NCBI GenBank assembly: GCA_943330855.2
Contig: CALQJI020000036.1
Location: forward strand, 1 to 49,849
Origin: Klebsiella pneumoniae
GTDB lineage: Bacteria > Verrucomicrobiota > Verrucomicrobiia > Limisphaerales > SXTU01
DNA: 49,849 bases
Direction: 5' to 3'
Made by a program: the position numbers and the translations under genes. Positions 27,780 through 36,219 of the stretch are shown piece after piece. Every line of letters begins with the position of its first letter. The first letter of the stretch is position 1. The notes under the pieces were generated by a model. It did no database searches. It was not told the DNA's origin and saw only the letters and a list, made by a program, of their open reading frames with translations.

Positions 27780-28679
27780 TTGAACACCACCACCCGCCTC
27801 TTCATTGCCCTCCTGGCCTTCGCGTTGCCATTCAGCACGCGAAGCTATGCCGCTGATGCGCCTATTAAACACCGCCTCCTCTTCACCGAGTATGGCAAAG
27901 GGCCGAACCGCTTCATCGAACTTGATGCCGATGGGAAGCTCATGTGGGATTTCAAGCCACCGAGCACCACGGTTATCTTCCAAGTGCTGCCGAATGGAAA
28001 TATCCTCTTCGGTTACGGCGGACAGCCCACGGGTGTGCGCGAGATTACTTCGCGCGGCGAAACGGTGTTTGATTACGTCAGCAAGTCGCATCAGGTCTTC
28101 GGCAGCGAGCGACTCGCGAACGGCAACACGCTCGTGGCGGAGCAGGAGCCGTGTCAGGCAGTGGAAGTGAATCCGAAGGGCGAGATCGTGCATGTCACGC
28201 CGCTGACGACGAACGTGAAGGGCTTTCACCTCCAGGTGCGCAACGTCCACAAGCTTGCCAATGGCAACATCCTCGCCGCCCATGAAGGCGAGGGCGCGGT
28301 GCGTGAGGTAGATCCAAGCGGCAAGGTCGTGTGGGAATACACCGGCGTCACGAACACCGGCGAGGCGCAGCGGCTTGCCAATGGCAACACGCTCATCTGC
28401 TGCGGCACGCAGAAGCGTTTGATCGAGGTCACGCCGGACAAGCAGATCGTGTGGGAGTTCAGCGACAAGGACGCGCCCGATTTGAACATCACCTGGGTCT
28501 CCAGCCTTCAGCAGCTCAAGAACGGAAACCTGCTTATCGGCAACTTCATGCGCGGCAAGGAAGGCCGGGGCGCGCACGCCATCGAAGTCACTCACGACAA
28601 GGAGAAGCGCGTCGTCTGGAAATGGGATGACCACAGCCTCATCAAGTCGCTCACCACGGTGCGAGTCATCGGTGAGTGA
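27780..28679 (+). CDS. Secreted beta-propeller protein (PQQ-like/NHL-like repeats)
   Basis: A TTG start at 27780 is the only one in reach of the signal peptide (residues 1-25, ending SYAADA); product 299 residues. Five or more repeats of the form (L/V)xNGNxL are visible: VLPNGNILFGY, RLANGNTLVAE, KLANGNILAAH, RLANGNTLICC, QLKNGNLLIGN. Each is followed by a strand with an acidic 'EV-P-G-(I/V)VW' turn, as in PQQ-like propellers. No PQQ ligand set can be confirmed. The N-terminal 330 residues of the cytochrome at 44345 have the same architecture, suggesting that this protein works with the module-D cytochrome or its DUF1552 partner just upstream. Confidence 0.82.
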   Translation: MNTTTRLFIALLAFALPFSTRSYAADAPIKHRLLFTEYGKGPNRFIELDADGKLMWDFKPPSTTVIFQVLPNGNILFGYGGQPTGVREITSRGETVFDYVSKSHQVFGSERLANGNTLVAEQEPCQAVEVNPKGEIVHVTPLTTNVKGFHLQVRNVHKLANGNILAAHEGEGAVREVDPSGKVVWEYTGVTNTGEAQRLANGNTLICCGTQKRLIEVTPDKQIVWEFSDKDAPDLNITWVSSLQQLKNGNLLIGNFMRGKEGRGAHAIEVTHDKEKRVVWKWDDHSLIKSLTTVRVIGE

Positions 28680-28693
28680 ACTGAGTTTTATCT

Positions 28694-28771
28694 CCAGCAG
28701 ATTCAAGGAGGCCCACAGATTAGTTTTGAAGAATTGAATCCCCAATCTGCTGGCCTCCCTGAATCTGCTGG
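28694..28771 (+). repeat. Intergenic palindromic repeat (REP-like)
   Basis: A 20-base arm at 28694-28713 pairs with 28752-28771 with one mismatch across a 38-base loop. A further short pair is cagatta (28715-28721) with taatctg (28777-28783). The right half (28744-28772) recurs with 27 of 29 matches at 36593-36621 inside a coding region, and a weaker relative lies at 41624-41651. It may act as a transcript-end hairpin between the propeller gene and the catabolic cluster. Confidence 0.7.
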
Positions 28772-28798
28772 AAGCCTAATCTGAACCCGGATCCAACC

Positions 28799-29776
28799 AT
28801 GCCCAAAATAGCTATCACCGACTACACCTTTCCTGACCTTAGCCTTGAAGAAGCTGTGCTTCGTCCCGCAGGTGTCGAGATCGTCTCCTTCAAAGAAAAG
28901 CGTTCACCTGCGGAACTTGCCGACCTCGTGCGAGAAGCCGATGCGGTGATCGCTCAGTTTGCTTCGGTGAACGCCGAAGTCGTCGCTGCGATGAGCAAAG
29001 CGAAGGCCATCGTGCGCTACGGCATCGGCTACGACAATGTGGACACCACCGCCGCCCGCGAGCGCGGCATCCCGGTGTGCAATATCCCGGACTACTGCAT
29101 TGATGAAGTCGCGGATCACACGCTGGCCTTCATCCTCGGCATCACGCGCCAGATGGTGCCGAATACGCTGCACTTGCGCGAGGGCAAATGGGGACTCGCC
29201 ACGCCGTTGACCGCGATGTCATCGCTGAAGCATCTCACCATCGGCATCGTCGGCTTTGGCCGCATCGGACGCGAGGTGGTGAAGCGATTGCTCGCGTTCA
29301 AGGCTCGTGTGCTCGTGTTTGATCCCGTCGTGGTCGCAGATGAGATCGCCAAAGCAGGTGCCGTGGCGGCTGCATCGTTCGATGAGTTGCTCGCGCAGAG
29401 CGACATCGTCTCGCCGCATTGCCCGTCCACACCGAAGACGAAGCAGCTCTTCAATGCCGCAGCGTTCGAGAAGATGAAGCCCGGCTCCATCTTCATCAAC
29501 GTAGGCCGTGGCGATCTCGCCGACAGCGCTGCCGTCACCGCAGCCTTGCAATCCGGTCATCTCGCCGGTGCCGCGCTCGATGTCTTCGATCCGGAGCCGA
29601 TTCCCGCCGACCATCCGATCCGCACGATGCCCAATGTCATCCTCGCCGCCCACATCGCCTCCGTGAGCCCGCCAGCGGTGAAGACACTGCGTGAAACCGC
29701 TGCCCGCATCGCGCTGATGGCGGTGCGCGGTGAGCCGCTGCCGAATGTCGTCAATGGAGTGAGTTCCGCCCAGTAG
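28799..29776 (+). CDS. D-isomer-specific 2-hydroxyacid dehydrogenase (CtBP-like)
   Basis: A 325-residue NAD(P)-dependent dehydrogenase. The nucleotide-binding loop is GFGRIG at 152-157, and the catalytic triad of the family is in place: Arg237 (INVGRGDL), Glu266 (DPEPIP) and His285 (AAHIAS). The N-terminal substrate domain has YGIGYDNVDTTAARERGIPVCN. The specific substrate cannot be read from sequence; 3-phosphoglycerate, D-lactate-type and glyoxylate-type activities are all represented in this subgroup. It opens the catabolic cluster 127 bases after the palindromic repeat, followed after 26 bases by the quinone oxidoreductase gene. A role in reducing or oxidising a 2-oxo acid intermediate is a reasonable inference. 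Confidence 0.92.
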   Translation: MPKIAITDYTFPDLSLEEAVLRPAGVEIVSFKEKRSPAELADLVREADAVIAQFASVNAEVVAAMSKAKAIVRYGIGYDNVDTTAARERGIPVCNIPDYCIDEVADHTLAFILGITRQMVPNTLHLREGKWGLATPLTAMSSLKHLTIGIVGFGRIGREVVKRLLAFKARVLVFDPVVVADEIAKAGAVAAASFDELLAQSDIVSPHCPSTPKTKQLFNAAAFEKMKPGSIFINVGRGDLADSAAVTAALQSGHLAGAALDVFDPEPIPADHPIRTMPNVILAAHIASVSPPAVKTLRETAARIALMAVRGEPLPNVVNGVSSAQ

Positions 29777-29802
29777 GCACCAGCGTCGATTCTGCACCTG
29801 CC

Positions 29803-31305
29803 ATGTCCGCCTCCCAGACATTCGTTGACGATCCCGATGTCATTCTCATCGGCAGCGGCATCATGTCTGCGACGTTGGCCGTGATGCTCAAGCGGCTTGA
29901 TCCGCGCCTGCGCATCCAGATGTTCGAAATCACGCCCGAACTGGCGCGTGAAGCCTCGGACGGCTGGAACAACGCGGGCACGGGCCACGCCGGCATTTGC
30001 GAACTCAGCTACACCCCGGCACGCGATCAAAACGGTGGCGTGCCCATCAGCCGGGCGTTGCACATCTTTGAGCAGTTCGAGCACTCGAAGCAGTTCTGGG
30101 GTTCCATGACCGCCGACGGAATGATGGGAGAGCCTGCCGACTTCATTCATGCGGTGCCGCACGTCTGCTTTGTCAAGGGAACGGACGATGTGGATTTCCT
30201 TCAGGCCCGGCACGCGGCGATGGTGGAGCATCATTTCTTCCGCGGCATGGCGCACACCACGGACCCCTCGGTCATTCGCCAATGGGCTCCGCTGGTGATG
30301 GAAGGGCGCGATGCTTGTTCGGTCGCAGCCACGACCGGCGAGGGCACTGAGGTGAACTTTGGCCTGGTGGCCCGCCGTCTGGGCGGCTGGCTGGCACAGC
30401 AGGAGCACTGCGGTGTAGCCGCCGGATGGAAGGTGACCAAACTTCGGCGCGGCACCGGTGAATGGCATGTCACCTTGCGCTGCATGGCTTCCGGTGAAGA
30501 GCGCGAGCAGCGTGCGAAGTTCGTCTTCGTCGGTGCGGGCGGCGGCAGCCTGCCTTTGTTGCAATCGGCGGGACTCCCCGAGGTCGCGGGGCTTGGCGCG
30601 TTTCCCGTCGGAGGGCAGTGGCTGGTTTGCGATGAACCTTCCGTCTGCTCACGGCACAACGCGAAAGTCTATGGCGTCGCCGATCCAGCGGCCCCGCACG
30701 TTGGCACACCGCATCTCGATCAGCGGCGGCTCAATGGGCGGTGCCAGCTCCTCTTTGGTCCCTTTGCGTCGTGGACCACGCGTTTCCTCAAGCACACCGG
30801 AAGCTGGAGCGATCTGCCGCTTTCCGTTCGCGCGGACAATCTCACCACGCTGTTGCGCGCCGGCGTGCACAACCGTTCGCTCGTGCGTTACCTGGTGACG
30901 CAAGGGCTGCAGAGCATGGAGGACCGGATGCAAGCCGTGCGTCACTACTACCCGAATGCGCGCACGGAGGACTGGCGGCTTTTGCAGGCGGGCATCCGCG
31001 TGCAGACCATCAAGAAGGCGGATCGCGGCGCAGTGTATTTCGGCACCGAAGTGTTCTCATCGACCGACCGGTCCCTCACGGCGCTGCTCGGAGCTTCGCC
31101 CGGCGCATCGGTCTCGGTGAACATCGCCCTCGAAGTCGTTCAGACCTGCCTGCCGCATCTGCTCACCAGCGCTGAGGGCCGGGAGCGCATGAGGCGGATG
31201 ATCCCCACCTTTGACCAAGACCTGAAGCAGCTCGGCAATGCCGCCTTGTTCGAGAAAACCAGCCGCGAGGCCACGGAGCGGCTGCAACTCCATTTCCAAC
31301 CATGA
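29803..31305 (+). CDS. Malate:quinone oxidoreductase family flavoprotein (malate or L-lactate as substrate)
   Basis: A 500-residue Mqo-family FAD enzyme. It has the N-terminal FAD motif DVILIGSGIMSATLAVMLK, the family signature SDGWNNAGTGHAGICELSYTP, and VPHVCFVKGTDDVDFLQARH, then GTEVNFG and a C-terminal FAD segment LLGASPGASVSVNIALEVV. Members oxidise malate to oxaloacetate or, in the Lqo subgroup, L-lactate to pyruvate, passing electrons to quinone at the inner membrane. Its stop overlaps the start of an SDR (ATGA at 31302). Because the SDR and FAH hydrolase that follow fit a pathway releasing L-lactate and pyruvate, L-lactate is an attractive substrate, but sequence alone does not settle it. 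Confidence 0.9.
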   Translation: MSASQTFVDDPDVILIGSGIMSATLAVMLKRLDPRLRIQMFEITPELAREASDGWNNAGTGHAGICELSYTPARDQNGGVPISRALHIFEQFEHSKQFWGSMTADGMMGEPADFIHAVPHVCFVKGTDDVDFLQARHAAMVEHHFFRGMAHTTDPSVIRQWAPLVMEGRDACSVAATTGEGTEVNFGLVARRLGGWLAQQEHCGVAAGWKVTKLRRGTGEWHVTLRCMASGEEREQRAKFVFVGAGGGSLPLLQSAGLPEVAGLGAFPVGGQWLVCDEPSVCSRHNAKVYGVADPAAPHVGTPHLDQRRLNGRCQLLFGPFASWTTRFLKHTGSWSDLPLSVRADNLTTLLRAGVHNRSLVRYLVTQGLQSMEDRMQAVRHYYPNARTEDWRLLQAGIRVQTIKKADRGAVYFGTEVFSSTDRSLTALLGASPGASVSVNIALEVVQTCLPHLLTSAEGRERMRRMIPTFDQDLKQLGNAALFEKTSREATERLQLHFQP

Positions 31306-32069
31306 TCACCCTCACTGACAAAATCGCCCTCGTTACCGGAGCCGGTTCCGGCATCGGAGCCGCCATCGCGGAATGCTTCGCCGAAGCCGGAGCACTCGTC
31401 TTTGCCTCCGACCGCGACGAAGCCGCCGCGCAGCAAACCGCCGCGCGGATTTGCGAGGCAGGCCATCGCGCGGAATCGCTCGTGCTGGATGTCAGCGACG
31501 AGTCCTCGTGCCTTGCCGCTGTGCGCGCGGTCATGGAGAAATGCGGCCGCTGTGATGTTCTCGTCAACAATGCGGGCGTCGGGCATGTCGGCACCATTTT
31601 GACCACCAAGCCTGACGACTTGGAAAGGCTGTGGAAGGTCAATGTGGTCAGCATCTATCATCTATCACGCGCAGTGCTGCCCGGCATGATCGAGCGCGGC
31701 ATCGGCTCCATCGTCAACATCGCCTCCATCGCCGGACTCATGGGCATGGAGGCGCGCTTCGCCTACACGACGACCAAGCACGCCGTGGTCGGCATGACCC
31801 GCGCGATGGCCATGGACCACGGCACCACGGGCGTGCGCATCAATTGCATCTGCCCCGGCCGCGTGCGCACGCCTTTTGTGGATGCCATGCTGCGCCAGTA
31901 TGAAAACCCCGACGACTATCTCCGGCAGATGGAGGCTCCGCACGCAATGAAACGCATGGCCGCGCCCTCCGAGATCGCCTCCGCCGCGCTCTATCTCGCC
32001 AGCGACTCGGCATCCTTTGTCACCGGCAGCGCCATGACCGTGGATGGCGGCTACACCACCGGAAAATAG
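31302..32069 (+). CDS. Short-chain dehydrogenase/reductase, candidate 2-keto-3-deoxy-L-fuconate/rhamnonate dehydrogenase
   Basis: A 255-residue classical SDR: cofactor motif VTGAGSGIGAA, NNAG, the catalytic Ser in IASIAG, and Tyr155/Lys159 (AYTTTK). The acidic residue after the second strand (FASDRDEAAA) favours NAD. The ATG overlaps the quinone-oxidoreductase stop, and the FAH-family hydrolase starts 36 bases downstream. The SDR plus FAH pair is the known arrangement for the last two steps of non-phosphorylative L-fucose and L-rhamnose degradation, in which the 4-hydroxyl of a 2-keto-3-deoxy acid is oxidised before cleavage. That assignment is from context; SDRs of this group have many substrates. 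Confidence 0.88.
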   Translation: MITLTDKIALVTGAGSGIGAAIAECFAEAGALVFASDRDEAAAQQTAARICEAGHRAESLVLDVSDESSCLAAVRAVMEKCGRCDVLVNNAGVGHVGTILTTKPDDLERLWKVNVVSIYHLSRAVLPGMIERGIGSIVNIASIAGLMGMEARFAYTTTKHAVVGMTRAMAMDHGTTGVRINCICPGRVRTPFVDAMLRQYENPDDYLRQMEAPHAMKRMAAPSEIASAALYLASDSASFVTGSAMTVDGGYTTGK

Positions 32070-32105
32070 AACCCACGCCTTTCACATCGTCACCCACAAC
32101 CAACC

Positions 32106-32909
32106 ATGCGCATCATCCGCCACCAAGCCTCCAACGGCACCATCCAGCACGCAGCCCTTCAACCCGACGGCACCGCCCGCCGCATTGACGGCGGCATTCT
32201 CGGCAACTTCCGTGTCACGGATGACGTCGTCACGCCAGGCAAACTCCTCGCGCCGCTGCAGCCAACCGCCATCTTCTGTATCGGCCTGAACTACCGCAGG
32301 CACGCGGAGGAGAGCAACGCCGCCATCCCTCAGTATCCGGTGCTCTTCATGAAATCGCCGGGCGCGGTGCAGAATCCAGGCGATGACATTGTCCTGCCAC
32401 GCCATCTCGCTAGCGATGAAGTGGACTACGAGTGCGAGCTGGCCGTCGTCATCGGCAAGGCCTGCAAGAACGTCTCCAAGGCGGCCGCACTCGATTACGT
32501 GCTCGGCTACACCTGCGCCAACGACGTGAGCGCCCGCGACTGGCAGATCAAGCGCGGCGGCAGCCAATGGTGCCGAGGCAAGACCTTCGACACCTTTGCG
32601 CCGCTCGGCCCCTGTCTGGTGCTCAAGGACGAGATCGCCGATCCAAACACGTTGCGCATCCAGACCATCCTCAACGGCAAAACGATGCAGGATTCGAACA
32701 CGAACGACATGATCTTCGACGTGCCCACCCTCATCGAGTTTCTCAGCGGCAGCACCACGCTGCTGCCCGGCACCGTCATCCTCACCGGCACGCCTCAAGG
32801 CGTCGGCGCCGCCATGAAGCCCCCTGTCTTCCTCCAGCCCGGAGACACCGTGACCATCGAGATCGAAAGGATCGGCGTGCTCACCAATCCCGTCGTGGCG
32901 GAAGGATGA
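32106..32909 (+). CDS. Fumarylacetoacetate-hydrolase-family protein, candidate diketo-deoxy-hexonate hydrolase
   Basis: A 267-residue FAH-fold enzyme. The fold-specific FCIGLNYRRHAEESN and the metal-binding segment DYECELAVVIGKACKNV, with the conserved Asp in CANDVSARDWQ, are present; TGTPQGVG near the C-terminus is also typical. FAH enzymes hydrolyse a C-C bond next to a 1,3-diketone using Mg or Ca. In the L-fucose/L-rhamnose pathways the paralogue cleaves 2,4-diketo-3-deoxy acids to pyruvate and L-lactate. Acylpyruvase or fumarylpyruvate-type activity is the main alternative. It lies between the SDR and the transporter, all co-oriented and tightly spaced. Confidence 0.88.
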   Translation: MRIIRHQASNGTIQHAALQPDGTARRIDGGILGNFRVTDDVVTPGKLLAPLQPTAIFCIGLNYRRHAEESNAAIPQYPVLFMKSPGAVQNPGDDIVLPRHLASDEVDYECELAVVIGKACKNVSKAAALDYVLGYTCANDVSARDWQIKRGGSQWCRGKTFDTFAPLGPCLVLKDEIADPNTLRIQTILNGKTMQDSNTNDMIFDVPTLIEFLSGSTTLLPGTVILTGTPQGVGAAMKPPVFLQPGDTVTIEIERIGVLTNPVVAEG

Positions 32910-32927
32910 ACATTCAGCTTTAGCCTC

Positions 32928-34223
32928 ATGCCCGAACCATCTTCCACAGCCATCGACGTTCCCGCCCTGCGCCGCAAGGTCGCGTGGCGCATTCTGCCGC
33001 TGGTCATCGTCCTCTATATCATCGCCTATCTCGATCGTGCGAACGTGGCCTTTGCCAAACTGCGCATGAAGGACGCGCTGGGGTTCTCGGAAGAGGTGTT
33101 CGGTCTTGGCATCGGCGTGTTCTTCATCGGGTATCTCTTCCTGGAGATTCCCGGCGCGCTGCTGGTGGAGCGCTGGAGTGCACGGAAATGGTTTGCGCGC
33201 ATTCTCATCACCTGGGGATTCATCTCGGCGGCGATGGCCTTTGTGAAGACGCCATCGCAGTTCTACTGGGCACGCTTCTTTCTCGGCGTGGCGGAGGCGG
33301 GATTCTTCCCCGGCATCATCGTCTATTTCTCGCACTGGTTTGTGCAGCGCGAACGCTCGCGGGCGCTCTCGTGGCTGCTGGTGGCAGTGCCGCTTAGCCT
33401 TGCCCTGGGTGCTCCGGTTTCATCGCTGCTGCTCGATGTGAAATGGTTCGCGCTCGATGGCTGGCAGTGGCTTTTCATCGTCGAAGGCCTTCCTGCGGTT
33501 CTGCTCGGCCTCATTGTGCTCGTCTGTTTCACGGATCGGCCGCGCGATGCCAAATGGCTTACCCAAGTCGAGCGCGATCATCTGGAGGGTGAACTCGCCG
33601 CCGAAGCCACCGCCAAGGAGGCCACCGGCAAACTCAGCGTTGGGCAGGCACTGTGCCTGCCGAGGGTCTGGCTGCTGGTGCTCGCCGTCACCATCGGCAA
33701 CAGCGGCGGCTACGCGCTCACCTTCTGGCTGCCCACCACGGTGAAAAATCTCTCCGGCGGCTCCGACCAAATGACGCTGTTCTACAGCGGCCTCTACTAC
33801 AGTTGCGGAATCGTCAGCGTGCTCGTCTCCGGCTACACTGCGGATCGCACCGGCGACCGCAAATGGCACGCCGCCGGCGGCATGATAGCCACTGGCATCT
33901 TCCTCCTGTGCAGCACGATTCCCGGCCAGAGCTTTGGCACGCAAATGATCTGGCTCTGCTTCACCGCGCTGGGAGCCTTCTTCTGGATTTCCCCCTTCTG
34001 GACGCTTCCCTCTCTCACGCTCACCGCCTCGGCTGCCGCAGCCGCCACGGGCCTCATTAACATGGGCGCGAATTTCGCCGGCTATGCGGGCAACCACGTC
34101 ACCGGCTGGCTGCGCGGCCACGGCTACAGCGAAGCGCAATGCCTCCACTTTCTCGCCGCCTGCTTCATCACGGGTGGCATCGTCATCACCTTTCTGCGCG
34201 TCAAAACAAAACCCGTAGCATGA
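32928..34223 (+). CDS. MFS transporter, anion:cation symporter (ACS) type
   Basis: A 431-residue membrane protein with about 12 hydrophobic segments in two halves and a hydrophilic central loop (about 200-230). The N-terminal pattern RRKVAWRILPLVIVLYIIAYLDRANVAFA and the following FFIGYLFLEIPGALLVERWSARKWFARI are typical of the ACS family, whose members import sugar acids and small carboxylates with protons. The ATG of the E1 gene overlaps its stop (ATGA at 34220). The import of a sugar acid or uronate-like compound fits the catabolic genes around it; the actual substrate is unknown. Confidence 0.9.
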   Translation: MPEPSSTAIDVPALRRKVAWRILPLVIVLYIIAYLDRANVAFAKLRMKDALGFSEEVFGLGIGVFFIGYLFLEIPGALLVERWSARKWFARILITWGFISAAMAFVKTPSQFYWARFFLGVAEAGFFPGIIVYFSHWFVQRERSRALSWLLVAVPLSLALGAPVSSLLLDVKWFALDGWQWLFIVEGLPAVLLGLIVLVCFTDRPRDAKWLTQVERDHLEGELAAEATAKEATGKLSVGQALCLPRVWLLVLAVTIGNSGGYALTFWLPTTVKNLSGGSDQMTLFYSGLYYSCGIVSVLVSGYTADRTGDRKWHAAGGMIATGIFLLCSTIPGQSFGTQMIWLCFTALGAFFWISPFWTLPSLTLTASAAAAATGLINMGANFAGYAGNHVTGWLRGHGYSEAQCLHFLAACFITGGIVITFLRVKTKPVA

Positions 34224-36208
34224 CTTCCCTATCCAAGACCTCACCTCTCGCGCTCTACCGCACGATGCTCGTCATCCGCACGGTCGAGGAGCGCCTCGCG
34301 AAATCGCACCAGCGCGGCCTTATCCACGGCGCGTGCCACACCTATGTCGGGCAGGAGGCCATCGCCACGGCGGTGTGTGCGCATTTGACGGAAGAAGACG
34401 CCGTCTTCAGCACGCATCGCGGTCATGGCCATGCGCTCGCCAAAGGCATGGAACCACGCCAGCTCATCGCGGAACTTTATGGCCGTGAGACAGGATGCTC
34501 GCGCGGACGCGGCGGTTCCATGCATCTGTTCTCGCCGGAAATCGGCATGATGGGCACCAGCGGCATCGTCGGTCCCTGCATTCTACAGGCAGCAGGCGCG
34601 GGATATAGCTCGCTGATTACAAAGTCCCGCCGTGTCGGTGTCGCCTTCTTCGGCGATGGCGCGGTGAACAACGGCGCGTTTCACGAAGGCTTGAACATGG
34701 CGGCCATCTGGAAGCTGCCTGTGCTTTTCGTCTGCGAGAACAACCAGTTCGCCACCGAGGTTCCGTTTTCAACAGTCGCGGGCAATCCCAGCGTGGCAGC
34801 GCGTGGCGCGGCGTATAGCATCGCCAGCATCGAAGTGGATGGCAACGATGTGCTCGCCGTGGAAGCCGTCGCGCGCGATGCCGTGCAGCGTGCCCGCAAC
34901 GGCGAAGGCGCCACCTTGCTCGAATGCAAAACCTACCGCACCCGCGCCCACGCCGAGGGCATGGGCGACTTCACCTACCGCACGCGTGAAGATGTCGAGC
35001 TGTGGAAGACGCGCTGCCCGATCGCCCGGCTGAAAATGCATCTACTCGATCAAAAGCTCGGAACCGAGGCCGAACTCAGCGCCATCGAGCAGGAGGTTGC
35101 CGCGCTCACGGAAGCCGCACATGAGTTTGCGGAAAAGAGCGCTTATCCGACCGCCGAAAGCGCCACCACTCATGTCTATGCCACGACCACCAGCGCTCCG
35201 CATCGGGATGCACCCGCCACATCTTCCGCGACCCGCGAGTTGACCTTCATGAAGGCCACGCTCGAAGCACTCGCCGAGGAGATGGCCCGCAATCCAAAGA
35301 TCTTCGTAATGGGTGAAGGCATCGGCAAACGCGGTGGCAACTTCGCTACGACCACCGGCCTGTTTGCCCTCCACGGCCCTGAGCGCCTGCGCGACACGCC
35401 CATCTGCGAGCGCGGATTCGTCGGCCTGGCAGGCGGCGCAGCGATGACCGGCACGCGCCCCGTCGTGGACTTCATGTTCGCCGACTTCGTGCTCGATGGG
35501 GTGGGCGAGATCGTCAATCAGATCGCCAAGATGCAATACATGAGCAGCGGCCGGCTGAAGATGCCCGTGCTGATGCGCGGCTGCATTGGCATCGGTCACA
35601 ACGCCGCCACTCATCACAGCGGCAGCTACTACTCCATGTATGCGCACTTCCCTGGCCTGCGCGTCGTGGTGCCTTCCTCACCGCGCGATGCCAAAGGCCT
35701 GCTCAAGACTGCGCTGACTTGCGACGACCCCGTGCTCTTCCTCGAACACCGCGAACTGATGACCGTGAAAGGTCCCGTGCCCGAGGAAGAATACTTCATC
35801 GACTTCGGCCAGGCCGCCATCGTCCGCGAGGGCAGCGACATCACCGTCGTCGCGCTCGCGCTGATGGTGCACAAGACACTCGCGGCGTGTGAGGCACTCG
35901 CGAAGGAGGGCATAAGCGTCGAACTCATCGACCCGCGCACCGTCGCCCCGCTCGATGTGGACACCATCCTGCGCTCCGTCGCCAAAACCGGCCGCCTCTT
36001 GATCGTGGACGAAGACTTCGCCCACTGCGGCGTCAGCGCCGAGATCGCGGCGCAGCTCGCCGACCGCGGCTTCGACGATCTCGACGCACCGATCCGCCGG
36101 CTCAACGGCAAACCCTCGCCCACGCCTTACAGCCCCACGCTTGAAGCGGCTGTGGTGCCGAATGTTGAAGCCATCGCGCAGGCGATTCGCGAACTCTGCG
36201 CAGAATAA
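34220..36208 (+). CDS. 2-oxoacid dehydrogenase E1, alpha and beta subunits fused
   Basis: A 662-residue protein starting at the ATGA overlap with the transporter. Residues about 10-320 are E1-alpha: the thiamine diphosphate motif begins GDG at 145-147 and ends in ENN (AFHEGLNMAAIWKLPVLFVCENN), and HRGHGHALAKG resembles the pyruvate/acetoin type. After an Ala/Thr-rich linker (about 320-345), residues about 345-660 are E1-beta (TRELTFMKATLEALAEEMARNP, ICERGFVGLAGGAAMTGTRPV, ELIDPRTVAPLD). Together with E2 at 36220 it should decarboxylate pyruvate or a similar 2-oxo acid to an acyl-CoA. No E3 (dihydrolipoamide dehydrogenase) is present in the window, so one encoded elsewhere must be shared. Confidence 0.93.
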   Translation: MTSLSKTSPLALYRTMLVIRTVEERLAKSHQRGLIHGACHTYVGQEAIATAVCAHLTEEDAVFSTHRGHGHALAKGMEPRQLIAELYGRETGCSRGRGGSMHLFSPEIGMMGTSGIVGPCILQAAGAGYSSLITKSRRVGVAFFGDGAVNNGAFHEGLNMAAIWKLPVLFVCENNQFATEVPFSTVAGNPSVAARGAAYSIASIEVDGNDVLAVEAVARDAVQRARNGEGATLLECKTYRTRAHAEGMGDFTYRTREDVELWKTRCPIARLKMHLLDQKLGTEAELSAIEQEVAALTEAAHEFAEKSAYPTAESATTHVYATTTSAPHRDAPATSSATRELTFMKATLEALAEEMARNPKIFVMGEGIGKRGGNFATTTGLFALHGPERLRDTPICERGFVGLAGGAAMTGTRPVVDFMFADFVLDGVGEIVNQIAKMQYMSSGRLKMPVLMRGCIGIGHNAATHHSGSYYSMYAHFPGLRVVVPSSPRDAKGLLKTALTCDDPVLFLEHRELMTVKGPVPEEEYFIDFGQAAIVREGSDITVVALALMVHKTLAACEALAKEGISVELIDPRTVAPLDVDTILRSVAKTGRLLIVDEDFAHCGVSAEIAAQLADRGFDDLDAPIRRLNGKPSPTPYSPTLEAAVVPNVEAIAQAIRELCAE

Positions 36209-36219
36209 CGCACCATCTC

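Noticed and set aside
28680..28798. The 28694-28771 palindrome as a canonical intrinsic terminator
   Set aside because: The loop is 38 bases long and no U-tract follows, so it is listed as a repeat rather than a terminator.
31302..32909. SDR plus FAH hydrolase read as an aromatic (gentisate/homogentisate) pathway
   Set aside because: No ring-cleavage dioxygenase or isomerase is nearby, and the transporter and E1/E2 fit sugar-acid use better. It stays as an alternative for the FAH gene only.
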